Positions 38,931 to 39,492 of a stretch of DNA of 39,492 nt are shown one piece after another (within the stretch, counting starts at the first letter, position 1; each line of letters starts with the position of its first letter). The notes beneath the pieces are model-generated. The model saw only the letters and a list, made by a program, of their open reading frames with translations. It searched no databases and had not been told where the DNA came from. The DNA comes from Sphingomonas taxi (lineage in GTDB: Bacteria; Pseudomonadota; Alphaproteobacteria; Sphingomonadales; Sphingomonadaceae). The DNA lies in assembly GCF_000764535.1 (NCBI RefSeq), contig NZ_CP009573.1, positions 1 through 39,492 on the forward strand, read 5' to 3'. Position numbers and translations under genes: made by a program.

Positions 38931-39492
38931 TCAGGACACAAGCGCCGCATCGGCCTGGCGCCGGACCTCGTTGGCGATCGGATGCAGCTCGGCAGCGGGG
39001 CGCTCCCCCACCACACTATAGCCGATCCCGTCGACCGCCCATGTGACCCGGCCCATGGTCCCGCTGGACGTGCTGGTCATGCTTGCGCTCTTGTCGATTT
39101 GCATGGGCCTCGTCAGCACCGCGAGCTTCGACGCTTGCGGTCCATCATAGAGGAGCAGCGCCGCAGGGCCGTGGGGCGTCGCGACCAATCGCCCCCCGCC
39201 ATAGCGGTAACCCGCTGTGCTAAGGTCCGGGATGGTCACGCGCTCACCCAATCGGCTGGAGGTCCACCGGATCAGCATGGCGCGCTGGTCGGGGCCGATT
39301 TCCGCCGGTCGGATCCGGTCGGCGGCATAGACACGGAAATTGTCGCTCGCCTCATTGGCCAGCGCCGCGATGCCCGCGTGGGGTTCGCCGCTCCACCGCG
39401 CGCTCGACCAACCACCGCCAAATCCGACCGCCAGCAGAAGCGACGCGGCGATGGCGAGTTGCCAAGGCGGTTGGCGTTGCCGTCCCCTGATG
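38931..39492 (-). CDS. Anti-sigma factor, C-terminal part (begins at 209)
   Basis: Continues from position 1 across the window ends. After the joined codon come a basic stretch (IRGRQRQPPWQ), one membrane helix LAIAASLLLAVGFGGGW (about residues 82-98 of the whole protein) and a periplasmic domain of about 155 residues: EASDNFRVYAADRIRPAEI, then LGERVTIPDLSTAGYRYGGG and ALLLYDGPQ. This matches the usual FecR-unrelated anti-sigma type with cytosolic sigma-binding part, one helix and an outer sensor domain. Total length is 256 residues. It ends convergently with mgtC, 50 bases away. The ATG at 39278 is internal and not the true start. Confidence 0.88.
   Translation of the reverse strand, partial: IRGRQRQPPWQLAIAASLLLAVGFGGGWSSARWSGEPHAGIAALANEASDNFRVYAADRIRPAEIGPDQRAMLIRWTSSRLGERVTIPDLSTAGYRYGGGRLVATPHGPAALLLYDGPQASKLAVLTRPMQIDKSASMTSTSSGTMGRVTWAVDGIGYSVVGERPAAELHPIANEVRRQADAALVS

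Noticed and set aside
1..39492. CRISPR array, tRNA, rRNA or insertion-sequence transposase
   Set aside because: No spaced repeats of CRISPR type other than the 22-base iterons, no tRNA-like cloverleaf noticed, and no DDE or Tn3 transposase frame beside either resolvase.

Overview
The window looks like one complete circular replicon of 39,492 bp. A minus-strand anti-sigma-factor gene runs off position 1 and resumes in frame at position 39,492 (69 codons plus two bases on one side, the third base and the rest on the other), giving a 256-codon gene when the ends are joined. High-GC coding, protein types typical of sphingomonads and an iteron/RepA/ParA/TraA backbone point to an alphaproteobacterial (Sphingomonadales-type) plasmid. 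No tRNA, rRNA, CRISPR array or transposase was seen.

Layout. (1) Positions 1-2,600 plus 38,931-39,492, minus strand: an ECF sigma operon (DUF305 protein, YVTN beta-propeller, sigma factor, membrane anti-sigma factor). (2) 2,698-4,558: a fluoride riboswitch, a CLC-F-type channel/antiporter and a DUF190 protein. (3) 4,640-5,340: a serine resolvase with res-like sequence. (4) 5,555-8,216: an ars operon (arsR, arsC, truncated arsB, ArsN2-like acetyltransferase, arsH) carrying an internal deletion. (5) 8,300-9,700: two divergent unknown genes and an AT-rich patch. (6) 9,694-15,951: mobilisation genes (DUF6118 protein and TraA on minus; TraC, TraD, a small protein and TraG on plus) around a candidate oriT; there is no mating-pair-formation cluster, so the plasmid is probably mobilisable, not self-transmissible. 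(7) 15,952-19,160: iteron origin, repA, parA, an RHH partner and an unknown gene. (8) 19,162-25,322, minus strand: a defence-type island with a HEPN-like protein, a three-gene ABC-three-component (ABC-3C) system of low GC, a type II restriction-modification pair, and a second resolvase whose stop overlaps the methylase start. (9) 25,323-33,237: a second res-like copy, two small secreted Cys-containing proteins, and a MerR-controlled CDF-czcCBA efflux operon. (10) 33,317-38,880: a sulfite module (LysR, TDT exporter, Tat-exported sulfite dehydrogenase with cytochrome c on minus; a cytosolic sulfite-oxidase-like protein and MgtC on plus).

Functionally this is a toxic-ion plasmid (fluoride, arsenic, divalent metals, probably sulfite) on a small mobilisable backbone with a defence island. 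Most modules are tightly packed operons with 1-11 base overlaps or gaps. The likeliest under-described parts are the resolvase-methylase-endonuclease/ABC-3C/HEPN array, the two inverted res-like copies beside the resolvases, and the arsB-arsN2 deletion junction. All family assignments come from reading motifs, not from database searches.
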